From: Luteolibacter rhizosphaerae
GTDB lineage: Bacteria; Verrucomicrobiota; Verrucomicrobiia; Verrucomicrobiales; Akkermansiaceae
NCBI RefSeq assembly: GCF_025950095.1
Contig: NZ_JAPDDR010000009.1
Span: forward strand, 248,001 to 312,000
Direction: 5' to 3'
DNA length: 64,000 bases
The notes below the pieces were generated by a model, which saw only the letters and a list, made by a program, of their open reading frames with translations, ran no database searches and had not been told where the DNA came from. Of this stretch, positions 18,155 to 27,824 are shown piece by piece; position 1 is the first letter of the stretch; each line of letters starts with the position of its first letter. The position numbers were made by a program, and so were the translations under genes.

Positions 18155-18366
18155 GTTCCGACGGAAATCCGGAATCCGGGGCTTGGCTCCGCCGGAAGCG
18201 CCGACCAAACGCAGGCGATTACCCAAACGCACCCCAATTTAAGACATCTCTACCCAAAAACGGCATATCTCTTCATAGTAACTAAAAATAACTCGACCGA
18301 CCCAACTCGATGGTTAGTCCTAACAACGAGTGATGATACATCGACCATCACTCGAACAATACCTCC

Positions 18367-19548
18367 ATGAAATCACACTCAGCCATCAGGTTCAGGAATG
18401 TCCTGCTGACATGCTGCTCCGCCACGCTGTGGGGCAGCCCGCCGGCGTCGGGACAGATCCAAGTAACCGACCTCTCCACCCTGACCCCGCAGGCGCTCGC
18501 CCAAGAAATCGCGGGGAACGGAATGACGATCAGCAACGTCCAGTTCAACCAACCCGGAGCGACCGCGGCCGCCGGCAAGTTCACGGGCGGAAACGCAATC
18601 ATCGGCTTCGGCACGGGAGTGATCCTATCCTCCGGATCCGCCGCAAATATCAGCTCCACCGTCAACCAGTCGCCATCCACCACCGACACGCTCGGCCTGC
18701 CCGGCGATGCCGATCTGGATGGCATTGCCGCTCCCTACTCGACCCAAGACGCCATCGTCCTGGAGTTCGATTTCATTCCGAACGACGACCGGGTCTCCTT
18801 CGACTTTGTCTTCGCGTCGGAAGAATACAACGAATTCGTCGGATCTTCATACAACGACGTCTTCGGCTTCTTCGTCAACGGGGTGAACTGCGCGCTGGTC
18901 GGCCCGAACGGTGATCCGGTCACCATCAACACCGTGAACTTCAACCAGAACGTCCAGCTCTATCAGAACAACGATCCCTTCGATCCGCCGTTCCGGCAGA
19001 CGTCCCACCAACTGGAGGCCGACGGCTTCACCAAGGTCCTGACCGCGACCGCGACGGTCACGCCGAACGTGGTGAACCACGTCCGCTTCGCCATCGCAGA
19101 TACCACCGACCAGCAATTCGACTCGTGGGTCATGATCCGGACCGACAGCTTCCAGGTCGGCGATCCGGTGGTGGTGACCAAGACCGCAGCCAATCCCACC
19201 AGTTCACCCGGTGGAGCGAACGCATATACCATCACGCTCACCAACCAGGCGAACACGGCGCACACCCTCACCGAGATCGAGGATTTCCTGCCGGCCGGCT
19301 TCACCTACACGGCCGGTTCGACCACGGGGATCACGACGGCCAACCCGAGCGTGAGCGGCCGCACCCTGACCTGGACCGGACCTTTCGTGATCCCGGCACT
19401 CGGAAGCGCGCAACTGAACTTCAACGTCACGGTGTCTCCAATCTCCGGGACCTACTACAACAGCGCCTTGGCGCGGGGAAATGCGCCGATCGTTCCTTCC
19501 GGCGATACCGCGCCGATCACCATCGCGCATCCCAATCCCCTGAAGTAG
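18367..19548 (+). CDS. secreted choice-of-anchor L protein (front part of a longer broken gene)
   Basis: 393 residues up to an in-frame TAG at 19546-19548. A Sec signal (KSHSAIRFRNVLLTCCSATLWGSPPASG) is followed by a choice-of-anchor L domain (~30-265) with its hallmark FDFVFASEEYNEFVGSSYNDVFGFFV near 145, then a DUF11/conserved repeat domain (~270-390; NAYTITLTNQANTAHTLTEIEDFLPAGFTYTAG). Beyond the TAG the same frame stays open to 21777. The natural product was probably ~1136 residues. The ATG at 18367 follows a ~250-base AT-richer upstream region. Confidence 0.8.
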   Translation: MKSHSAIRFRNVLLTCCSATLWGSPPASGQIQVTDLSTLTPQALAQEIAGNGMTISNVQFNQPGATAAAGKFTGGNAIIGFGTGVILSSGSAANISSTVNQSPSTTDTLGLPGDADLDGIAAPYSTQDAIVLEFDFIPNDDRVSFDFVFASEEYNEFVGSSYNDVFGFFVNGVNCALVGPNGDPVTINTVNFNQNVQLYQNNDPFDPPFRQTSHQLEADGFTKVLTATATVTPNVVNHVRFAIADTTDQQFDSWVMIRTDSFQVGDPVVVTKTAANPTSSPGGANAYTITLTNQANTAHTLTEIEDFLPAGFTYTAGSTTGITTANPSVSGRTLTWTGPFVIPALGSAQLNFNVTVSPISGTYYNSALARGNAPIVPSGDTAPITIAHPNPLK

Positions 19549-21777
19549 GTCGCGGACTTCGACTCCCTGGGGATATCGAGCACGAACGGCCTTTACGGCT
19601 TCGGCTCCCCGGTGGTGGCACCGGACGGCACGATCTTCCTGCCCGCGGTGGACAGCAACACGCTGCACCTGCTGGGAGTGAAGCCAAATGGCACGCTGGC
19701 CACGGGTTTCCCGGCGGCGATCGGGACGCTCTACGATGTGCCCGCCTCTTCCGTGACCCTGGCACACGGGGGCCGGGTGCTGGCACTGGGCGACGCGGTG
19801 TACTGCGTGGCCTACAAACATGCCTCCGCATCCGACGGGGTCCGGCTGTGGCGCTACCCCTCGAACACAAACTCCACCCTGACGGTATCGCGGAGCTCCA
19901 TTGCCCTGGATAGCGCGGGCAACTCCTACTTCGTGGATGACAACAACAAGCTCTACGGGCTTTCGCCCTCCGGCACCGAGCTGTGGGCACCGGTCACCGT
20001 GGACGCTAGCCTCGCCCATGATGTGGTCTCATCCCCCGTCATCGGCCGCAACGGGCTGCTCTATCTCATCAGCGATCCGGCCAGCTACGGTGATCCCCTG
20101 CATGTCATCGCGGTGAACACCGCCACCGGGGCAACCGTGCATCAGGTGCAGCTCGCCAGCGATCAGGCGGGAGGCTCCCCGGTGGTTCTGGCCGACGGCA
20201 ACCTGCTGGTCTCGACCTACACGGAATACAATTACAACGGAACTTTGACCGTGCTCTCCCCCACCCTCGCGGTGAAGGGGCAATGGATCGAACCAAACTC
20301 AGCCGGGATCAAGGCGACACCGATCGTCTCGCCCTCCAACGCGGTTTTCGTGGGCAGCACGGACGGTGTCTTCCACAAGCTCCAACTCAGCTATGATGGC
20401 TCCGGCAATGCCAGCTTCACGCCGGTGTGGAACTACCAAAGCGCCACCAGCACCGCATTCAACGGCCCGGCGGTTCTCTCGATCCAAAGTAACATCGTCC
20501 TGGCAGCCGAAGACGGACGGGTACACTTCCTTAAGGATCTGGGCTCCAGCTTCCTGGCCGAAGTACCCTATGTGAGTAACGGTGTGATCGCGTCCTCACC
20601 GGCCCTCGGACCGGATGGCAGCATCTACGTGAACTCGAACGCCGTGGGCCTGCATGCCTTCCACGGCAACGATGCCGTAGAACCCCGCGGCTGGACCAGC
20701 TGGCGCAACGGCCGGACCGGTCGTGCCAACGCGCTGGACGTATCGCCCCAAGCGACCTCCATCCCGATCCCGCCGACCTTCGCGCTCACCCGCTTCGTGG
20801 ATCCGGCGAATCCGAGCACCGGCTTCGGTTCGAACTACGGCCAAGTCTACACCGTGAACAACAACCAAGCCGCCTACGGCATGGCACAAGGCGGTGCGCA
20901 TGACGGCGTATTCGAGCTTTACCAGAATACCATGCACGATCTGGGAATCTATGCCGCCGGCAACACGCCCGTGATCAACCGAGGCAACGACCGTCACTAC
21001 GCGGTCGGGCGCACGTGGGACGGCGTGACCCGGGATGGGGTGAACAATCCGCGCTTCTACTCGCTGTGGTATCATCGCGGTGCCACGCCGTGGCAGATCT
21101 CGGCGCACGACGCGATGCCCAGCTCGGTGAACGTCCATGGCCTGGTCTGCGGCGACGTGAAAACCAGCACTGTCGTCCAAGCCCCGCCCGGCGGTCCGCG
21201 GATCCGAGTGCTTCAGTACGCCATGAAACCGGCCGTGTGGGAAGCGGGAGTGCCGACTTTCCTACCCGATACCACCCCGGCTTACTACAGTTCCTACGCG
21301 CAGGACATCAATGCGGCGGGCACGGTATGCGGTAATACCTTCAATGGTCCGCTGATTTGGACTCGAGGTCCCGGAGGCTATACCGCCCAGTATCTGCCGA
21401 ATTCGATCGCCTCGAGTGTCATGGCCCGGGCCATCAATGATGCCGGCGTCGTGGTCGGCTGGGGAATCGCCAACTCGACGATGTATGGCAGCGTGTGGAT
21501 TCCCGATGCGAACGGGCAATACACGCAGTATGTGCACCAGGACTGCCAGTTCGAGGACATCAACAACTTCGGGCTGATCGTGGGGAGCCACACCAATGCC
21601 GCATCCCTCTGGCAGCCCACCGGCACGGGCACCTATTCCCGGATCAACCTGAATACGCGCTTCAGCGACGCCACATGGACGACGCTCTACACGGCGCTGA
21701 CGATCAACGATTCCAACTACATCGGCGGCTACGGAAGCCGCAGCTACAAGATCCAAGGCTACGTCCTGAAGCCCTGA
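19549..21777 (+). pseudogene. back part of the choice-of-anchor L gene: propeller and HAF repeats
   Basis: 742 codons in the same frame as the preceding gene, separated from it only by the TAG at 19546-19548. The sequence reads on smoothly (VADFDSLGISSTNGLYGFGSPVVAPDGTIFLP) into PQQ-like propeller blades (repeated SPV/NG/G-L motifs: SSPVIGRNGLLYLIS, GSPVVLADGNLLVS, SSPALGPDGSIYV) to ~residue 360 of this part. HAF-type repeats follow (AQDINAAGTVCGN, ARAINDAGVVVGWG, EDINNFGLIVGS). The only available start, a GTG at 19612, has no signal peptide and no clear ribosome binding site, so this is best read as the other half of one exported protein cut by a nonsense change, or reached by readthrough. 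A strong terminator follows. Confidence 0.7.
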
Positions 21778-21793
21778 ATCGGTTTAATGAAGA

Positions 21794-21828
21794 GGCCGGG
21801 CGGCAGGTGCCGTCCGGCCTTTTCTTTT
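21794..21828 (+). terminator. intrinsic terminator
   Basis: GC-rich stem (ggccgggcggc ... gccgtccggcc) with a short loop, followed by ttttctttt. Seventeen bases after the stop of the propeller gene. Almost the same hairpin recurs at 22151-22182. Confidence 0.85.
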
Positions 21829-21857
21829 GGGGCACGGAGCGATCTGCCGGTAGGTTT

Positions 21858-21955
21858 CGGAACAGCCGTTCAACCACAGATGAACGGGATGCACGCAGAT
21901 GAAGAAGATTGGGACCAGGATGGATAGGATGGATAAGATTGGAATGGGGATTTGA
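21858..21955 (+). repeat. dispersed intergenic repeat, type A, copy 2
   Basis: Nearly identical to 9553-9650 over the first ~65 bases ('gatgaacgggatgcacgcag', 'atgaagaagattggg'), followed by repeats of 'ggatggata'. Located between two similar terminator hairpins. Confidence 0.75.
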
Positions 21956-22004
21956 TCCCAATGCCGGTGGGATCCGATCCCGGATGGCCATCGTACCGGG
22001 CTTC

Positions 22005-22110
22005 TGGCTGACTGACCGCGGATAGCACGGATTACGCGGATGAAGAGATTGGGACCGGGATGGATGGGATGGGTAAGATGAGAATTTGCGATCCGATTGC
22101 GATCCCGTTA
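22005..22110 (+). repeat. dispersed intergenic repeat, type B, copy 2
   Basis: Matches 12421-12497: 'gaccgcggatagcacggatt', 'acgcggatgaagaga', 'ttgggaccgggatgg', then 'gatgggatgggtaagatg'. Together with type A it fills the ~430-base gap 21778-22211, which holds no gene. Confidence 0.7.
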
Positions 22111-22150
22111 TGGGCTCGTTCCATGAGTGATTGAGAGCACTCACAAAAAA

Positions 22151-22182
22151 GGCCGGGTGGCAGGTGCCATCCGACCTTTTCT
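22151..22182. terminator. terminator-like hairpin, second copy
   Basis: Stem ggccgggtggca / tgccatccgacc followed by ttttctattt, very similar to the hairpin at 21794. It reads as a plus-strand terminator although no plus-strand gene ends here; the minus-strand gene ends at 22212, so it may work weakly in the other direction through the A-run at 22145-22150. Confidence 0.6.
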
Positions 22183-22211
22183 ATTTCCCCGGGATGGGCG
22201 TGGCTGATCTG

Positions 22212-22940
22212 TTAGATGGAGTCGGAAAGCGGAAGGACTTTTACGGGCAGCTTCGGCTTCTCGCCGTCGGCGACGTAGATGACGAATTGCTGGCGGGTGC
22301 CGGCTGCTTTCTCGACCTGGGTGGAGAAGCAGGGCTTCAGGCCGCCTTCAGGAGCGGGATACTGGATCGTCAGCGGGATGGCCTTCTTCCCATCCGGCAT
22401 GCGCTGGATCATGGTCGTGGCCGGGTTGAGCTTGAGCTTGAGATCCCCCCAGGTGACGGCCATCGGCTTCGCGGTCAGGTTGATGAAACGGAATTCGCCT
22501 TCCTTGGTATCATCCGGCAGGGCGAAGACGCGGGCAGCTTCATTCCACGACTTTCCGGTGCGCCACACGAGCGCGAGGGTGGAACTGGATTGCGAGAGCG
22601 GGATGCTGACCCAAGGAGCTCCGGCGGCGGTCTTCACGGCGAGCTTACCATCCTGCGGAGAGGGAACCATGAGCGGCGGCGTGGCCGTACCCAGACGGAG
22701 GCGGAGCGGAAACTCCTTCGGCGCTTCCTCGGTGGCGATCTTGCTGGCCACCATGATCTCGCGCGGCGGCACGGTGCCTTCCGGTGCGGGGATCTCATAG
22801 CGCACGCCGGCCTTCACCTCCTGACGAAAGGGCGGAGGATCACCGAGCGGAAGGATGCGCAGGCTATGTTGGGCCGCCGGCTCCTGAGCGAAGGCGACCG
22901 CGGTGAAAAGCAGGGATGCAGCGGCAGGAAGAAACTTCAT
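22212..22940 (-). CDS. secreted hypothetical protein
   Basis: A 242-residue protein with a clear signal peptide (MKFLPAAASLLFTAVAFA-QE). The mature part is beta-rich, without Cys pairs or heme motifs apart from one Cys near 215; short repeated strands (FRFINLTAKPMAVTWGDLKL, RQQFVIYVADGEKPKLPVKVL) suggest a beta-sandwich. I do not recognise the family. It is divergent from the large plus-strand gene at 23212, and the 271-base gap between them holds both promoters but no other gene. Confidence 0.65.
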   Translation of the reverse strand: MKFLPAAASLLFTAVAFAQEPAAQHSLRILPLGDPPPFRQEVKAGVRYEIPAPEGTVPPREIMVASKIATEEAPKEFPLRLRLGTATPPLMVPSPQDGKLAVKTAAGAPWVSIPLSQSSSTLALVWRTGKSWNEAARVFALPDDTKEGEFRFINLTAKPMAVTWGDLKLKLNPATTMIQRMPDGKKAIPLTIQYPAPEGGLKPCFSTQVEKAAGTRQQFVIYVADGEKPKLPVKVLPLSDSI

Positions 22941-23211
22941 GTCCGCTCCAGCTAGGGCAATGCGCGAAGAAATTCATGATCCGCAAAGTGACGTTCCTGT
23001 CGCATTCGGAGGCACGGAAAATGGAGCACTCGCGCAAACCCTTTGCAGGCAAGGGCATGTCGCCCGGACGGATTACCCATGTGACAGACGCGACACTTCC
23101 GATGTGGCGAACTTGCTACACAAGCAGCTCATAGGCAGCGATTCGCGTGTCTCATCTGTAACCCTTGTTTCATGGCTACGCAGACCGATTTCCACCCACG
23201 GTCCGCGCCGC

Positions 23212-26200
23212 ATGAAAAAACTTCCCTCGCGTTTGAGCGCTTTCATCGCGCTTGCCACGCCCGGACTGACCTTCGCTCTCGAGCACGGCAGCCTGAACGT
23301 GGTGCAGCTGAATACCACCAACAACAACCAGACCACTGTAGACCCCGCGGTAGCGGTCACCATCAAGCCGGGTGCCACGCCGGGGATCCATGTGCGCGGT
23401 CACAACCGCGGCGACATCGACATGCAGTTCGGCGACAACTTCGCGACGAACAACGTGAACGGCGTGATGATCACGTCGGTAACGGAGAACGGCCGGAACA
23501 ACGTCTCCGGCGGTGGGCCGAACGGCACTACCTACGCCACCAGCCACTCGGAAATCTCCGGCGGCGGATTCTATCTTCCGATCCAATCGACCTCCGGCGG
23601 GACCGAGCCGGCCGGCGAGTTCAACATCAACGTGGCCGCCGCCTGGTTCCCGTATGCAGAAGGCTGGCTGGGAGCTCACGCCAGCGCAGGAAGCACGAAC
23701 GGAGGTCCGCTCACCACTTTCCTGAGCCATCCCTCGATCCGCTCCGGCGTGGGCATGGAGTTCACGGATCTCAGCGGCGGCCTGGCCTCGCTGAATCTCT
23801 CCGCCCTGCAATCGCATGGCGTGCCCGCCACCTCCGCGAACGGCGTGCTCCTCGTCATCGGTGGCAAGAACGAGGGCAACTTCGCGCTCTCCTCCGACAA
23901 TGCGGACGGCAGCTTCAGCATCTCCGTGAAGGACAATGCGAGCAACAATGCCACGGCCTATGAGCAGGATGGCCTGGCCTTCGCCTACGCCCCGGTGGCA
24001 GCAGCCGGTCGCGGCCACGTGAAAGCCGTAGGCCGCGTGCAGAGCGATGGCAGCTCCGAAGTAGGCAGCGCCAACTACACGATCACCAAGCTGGCAGGTG
24101 TCGGCCAATGGTTGCTCCAGATCCCGGGCCAGACGGAAAGCACCGGCACGCTGATCATCTCCGCGGACGGCGGCAAGCCACCGACGGGTGTGACCCCGGT
24201 GCCTAACAATACGGACAACTTCGTCTGCTACCAATGGGACACCGCGCAATCCGGCTGGGTGATCCAAAGCCGGGATCTCTCCCCCGCCACGCTGGAAGAC
24301 GGCGCCACGGCGGATGAAGACATGTTCAGCTTCGTCTTCCTGACGAAGGAGCCGGCCATCTCCCTGACGCATCCCGTGGCCGGCACGATCTACCCGACGA
24401 GCAGTGGCCAGCAACTGACGCTGACGGCGGCAGTGACGACGGCCACCCCGGCGGCGGTGCAGCAGGTGAACTTCATGATCGACGGTGTCTCCGTGGGCAC
24501 GGATTCCACCGCTCCCTACGAGATCACCATCCCCGCGCCGCTCCCGGGCTATCGCTTCGTGGAAGCCTTCGCCACGCTTGAAGGCGGCAGCACCGTTTCC
24601 AGCGTGAGCACCCGCATCATCATGGAAGCGCCGGTGAACCCGGCCACGCCTCCGGGCTCCAGCCTGGGGATCATCGACGGCGGAGATCGCGAGATCGATC
24701 CGAAGCCGCCGGAAACGGCCGAGACGCCTCCAAACGCCACGCCGAACTGGCAGACGCTGACGAGCACCAATGCGCCGCTGGCCTTCACCGCGCCGGACAC
24801 CACCCTGGGAGCACCGGCCGTGAACATCAACGGTAGCCCGGTGCCCTTCAACTCCGGCATCCTCTTCGCCACCAACTACGCGGGCGACAACTGGTTCGAC
24901 ACGACCACACGTGGATCGATCGACAACTTCGTGATCCCGCGCAATGAGGGCGGCAACTACGCGCTGGCAACGACCGACGTGGCGCAGGACGGTCAAACCG
25001 ATCCCGTGACGCGGCCGGAATCGAGCCGCTTCGCGCTCGGCTTCTTCCCCTATGCGAACGGCTGGACGGGAGCGAACGTGAATGCCGACGCGACGATCAG
25101 CAGCAGCACCAGCCTGCCGGTCGGCATCGGCGTGACCAATCCCTCCGCGGGCAACTACCTGATCACCGGGCTGCCGCTGACGGGTAACATGATCGCGATC
25201 AGCTCGGGAGCAGGCACGGGAGCAGACAACGTCTCCAACGTGGGCCAAACCGGCATCAGCTGGACGGTGGTAAACCGCGATAACTCGCAGAACGTGGAGA
25301 ACGGCGACTTCTCCTTCCTCTACATCCCCTACGAAACGAAGGGCGTATATAGCGGCCGGATCCTGAACAACGGCACGCTGGTACCGCTGAACGGAACGCT
25401 GGATGCGATCGGGGCCACGACCCGCGAAGTGGGTGCATCCTACGAGATCACCTTCGGCGACGGCAGCGTGATCAATCCCTCGAACACGCAGCTCTTCATC
25501 ACCGCCGACCACCAGGCAGGTAACGGCGGAGACAACATCTACTCCTACTATGCGGAAGGTAACAAGTTCATGGTCTTCTCGCACGACCTGCCGGGCGTGT
25601 CGGGCAGCCCGCAGGCGGGCGGCTTCCGCTTCCTAGCGGTGCCGCTGAATCCGGTGGCTACCGTGGGTGACGAGGTCTACGTGAAGACGACGGACGGACT
25701 CGCCACGGAGAACAGCACGAACGAGACAGTCCAATTCACCTTCACCCGCACGGGCAACCTGAGCGCGCCGCTGACGGTGAACTACACGCTCTCCGGCGAC
25801 GCGACCAGCGGAACGGACTACATCGCGCCTTCCGGCAGCGTGAGCTTCGCCGCGGGCTCGGCCACCGCCACGGTGGACATCACGATCAACACGGACAGCC
25901 AGTTCGAGTTCGACGAGACGGTGACGATCGCACTTGCGGCGGGCAGCGGCTACACCGCCACCTCGTTCACGGCCAGCGCGACGATCCAGAATGCGGCCTC
26001 GCTGGTCCCGGTGCAGACGGTTTCGTTCCAGAACGGCATCGGCGGCTACACCGGCACCTTCACCAAGCACATCGGCAAGAATGCGGTCGCCGACGCCAAC
26101 GGCAATCCGGTCTACACGAACACGCTGGGCAGCGCGACGGGTGCCTTCTACGTGGACGGCTTCCCGGGACATGTGGATAGCGCGGACCAAAATGCGCTCG

Positions 26201-27585
26201 TCCGTTTCGACGGCCTCTTCGGCACCGGCACGGGCCAGATCCCGCCGGGCGCGAAGATCGCGAAGGCGGAACTGGTGATCACCACGAATACATCCGGCCC
26301 CGGCGGCAACTCGCCTTCGCCCGGCCCCTTCGTCGTGGACCGCCTGTTGGTCCCGGTGGATGCGAATACCACCTATGCCATGCTCGATGGCGGGCTGCCG
26401 GGCCTTGAAGGCGTTCGCGGCGCTTCCTCCGGCCTGCCGGTCGCGGGCTTCGGCTCGATGGCGGATGGCCAGGTCGCAAGCTCCGACGTAACTTCGATCG
26501 TGCGCTACTGGGCGGACGAACTCGCCGCCGACCCATCCTCGAACCCGAACATGGGCTTCTCCATCTTCACCGGTGGCACGGCGGACGGCTGGCAATTCTG
26601 CACGGAAGGCAACACGAATGCCAATGTGCGCCCGAAGCTGGTGATCAGCTACGTGACGTCCAGTATCTCGACCTACACCTTCGCGGCGGACAAATCGGTG
26701 CGACTGGATCCCGTGAACGGAACCACCGACGGCTCGACATTCGTGACCGGCTTCCTCGATGAGATCTTCAACGCCACGCAGGAAGCGATCTTCCGCTTCC
26801 CCGTGGAGTTCGGAGCCGGCGTGGGAGCGATCCCCGAGGATGAAGAGATCGTGCGCGCCGAACTGGTGCTGACGACCTGCACGCAGCTCATCCCGGAAGG
26901 GAACGTGAATGCCCATAGCCCGGGAGGCTTCTCGGTGCACCGGATGCTGACCGACTGGGATACCTCGATTTCCTACGGACCGAGCGGCCCGATCCCGGGC
27001 GTGAACATCAGCCCGGAAGTGAGCCGTGCCACGGGCATGGGGCAAACCAGCGCCGCGTTCTTCGACGTGACGAACATGACCCAAGCCTGGCGTGCGGGCT
27101 ATCCGAACCATGGCATCAGCGTGAGGCCGGATACAACGGATGGCTGGCAGATCTTCTTCCCCGGTGCGGTGGCCAACTATCCGGGTGCCGAGCCGGTGCT
27201 GCGGATCATCACGGCAGAGACGGGCACGGCAACGGCCTTCCAACTCTGGGCCGAGACGAAGGGTGCCGCGGGTATCTCGCATGACTCCGACAACGACCGC
27301 GACCGCATCCCGGCGCTAGTGGAGTATGCGCTGGGTCTCGATCCGAGAAGGCACAACACGCTGCCGGGTCTGGTCGATGCGGGCGCTAACTTCACGCTTA
27401 GCTTCCCGAAGGGGACCGAGGCGAAGAGCGATGGCAACCTGGCCTACCGCATCGTTTCGAGCACCGACCTGATCGAGTGGAACACCGAAACCGGCGCGGT
27501 GAACGGAACCGACAGCATCTCGCTAACGGTGCCGAAGACGGGCAAGAAGTTCTTCCGACTGGACGTGGCTTACGGCACGCCCTGA
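23212..27585 (+). CDS. giant secreted multidomain protein (Ig-like, Calx-beta, two DNRLRE, GLDP end)
   Basis: 1457 residues from the ATG at 23212, chosen because it opens the signal peptide MKKLPSRLSAFIALATPGLTFA. Two related beta modules each contain a 'FPYA.GW.GA' signature (around residues 145 and 610). An Ig-like domain lies at ~381-470 (LTHPVAGTIYPTSSGQQLTLTA), a Calx-beta domain at ~835-925 (VNYTLSGDATSGTDYIAPSG, FEFDETVTI), and two DNRLRE-type domains at ~935-1140 and ~1157-1335 (adhesin-like beta folds). The C-terminus has an acidic DSDNDRDRIPALVEYALGLDP motif and a short beta tail (STDLIEWNTE...FFRLDVAYG), the verrucomicrobial GLDP module. Likely exported and surface-bound, with adhesion or matrix roles. 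A strong terminator follows at 27619. Confidence 0.8.
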   Translation: MKKLPSRLSAFIALATPGLTFALEHGSLNVVQLNTTNNNQTTVDPAVAVTIKPGATPGIHVRGHNRGDIDMQFGDNFATNNVNGVMITSVTENGRNNVSGGGPNGTTYATSHSEISGGGFYLPIQSTSGGTEPAGEFNINVAAAWFPYAEGWLGAHASAGSTNGGPLTTFLSHPSIRSGVGMEFTDLSGGLASLNLSALQSHGVPATSANGVLLVIGGKNEGNFALSSDNADGSFSISVKDNASNNATAYEQDGLAFAYAPVAAAGRGHVKAVGRVQSDGSSEVGSANYTITKLAGVGQWLLQIPGQTESTGTLIISADGGKPPTGVTPVPNNTDNFVCYQWDTAQSGWVIQSRDLSPATLEDGATADEDMFSFVFLTKEPAISLTHPVAGTIYPTSSGQQLTLTAAVTTATPAAVQQVNFMIDGVSVGTDSTAPYEITIPAPLPGYRFVEAFATLEGGSTVSSVSTRIIMEAPVNPATPPGSSLGIIDGGDREIDPKPPETAETPPNATPNWQTLTSTNAPLAFTAPDTTLGAPAVNINGSPVPFNSGILFATNYAGDNWFDTTTRGSIDNFVIPRNEGGNYALATTDVAQDGQTDPVTRPESSRFALGFFPYANGWTGANVNADATISSSTSLPVGIGVTNPSAGNYLITGLPLTGNMIAISSGAGTGADNVSNVGQTGISWTVVNRDNSQNVENGDFSFLYIPYETKGVYSGRILNNGTLVPLNGTLDAIGATTREVGASYEITFGDGSVINPSNTQLFITADHQAGNGGDNIYSYYAEGNKFMVFSHDLPGVSGSPQAGGFRFLAVPLNPVATVGDEVYVKTTDGLATENSTNETVQFTFTRTGNLSAPLTVNYTLSGDATSGTDYIAPSGSVSFAAGSATATVDITINTDSQFEFDETVTIALAAGSGYTATSFTASATIQNAASLVPVQTVSFQNGIGGYTGTFTKHIGKNAVADANGNPVYTNTLGSATGAFYVDGFPGHVDSADQNALVRFDGLFGTGTGQIPPGAKIAKAELVITTNTSGPGGNSPSPGPFVVDRLLVPVDANTTYAMLDGGLPGLEGVRGASSGLPVAGFGSMADGQVASSDVTSIVRYWADELAADPSSNPNMGFSIFTGGTADGWQFCTEGNTNANVRPKLVISYVTSSISTYTFAADKSVRLDPVNGTTDGSTFVTGFLDEIFNATQEAIFRFPVEFGAGVGAIPEDEEIVRAELVLTTCTQLIPEGNVNAHSPGGFSVHRMLTDWDTSISYGPSGPIPGVNISPEVSRATGMGQTSAAFFDVTNMTQAWRAGYPNHGISVRPDTTDGWQIFFPGAVANYPGAEPVLRIITAETGTATAFQLWAETKGAAGISHDSDNDRDRIPALVEYALGLDPRRHNTLPGLVDAGANFTLSFPKGTEAKSDGNLAYRIVSSTDLIEWNTETGAVNGTDSISLTVPKTGKKFFRLDVAYGTP

Positions 27586-27618
27586 TCGATCGCGGAGATC
27601 CGAAGAGAACTCGAACCA

Positions 27619-27651
27619 AGCAGCCGCTCCCTCGGGGGCGGCTGCTTTTTT
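27619..27651 (+). terminator. intrinsic terminator
   Basis: A perfect 9-bp stem (agcagccgc / gcggctgct) with a C/G-rich loop that can pair further, followed by six T. It lies 33 bases after the stop of the giant secreted protein. Confidence 0.92.
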
Positions 27652-27824
27652 GTGCCAGCGGAGGTGATCCGACACCAATCCGTCACATGGCGCGGTGAAT
27701 CCGGGCGGGCTTGTTACGGATCCGCCACGGGACTGCGCATTTCTGAAAAGTTTTGCCACGGAAACGTGACAGCGGGGAGCTTCGTCCTTCCGGATGATTC
27801 ATCGATTCTTCCCGCGCTTTTCCC

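Noticed and set aside
18367-21777. Recoded TAG (for example pyrrolysine) to explain the two interrupted genes
   Set aside because: TAG ends several ordinary genes here, and no suppressor tRNA or PylRS-type gene is in the window. Nonsense mutation is simpler.
23176-25584. 802-residue open frame antisense to the giant secreted protein (and a similar 549-residue one at 25633-27282)
   Set aside because: Antisense to a clearly real multidomain gene and with low-complexity composition.
9440-27765. Shared promoter-like word 'aagttttgcca' at ~9451 and ~27748
   Set aside because: Only two copies in different positions relative to genes; could be chance.
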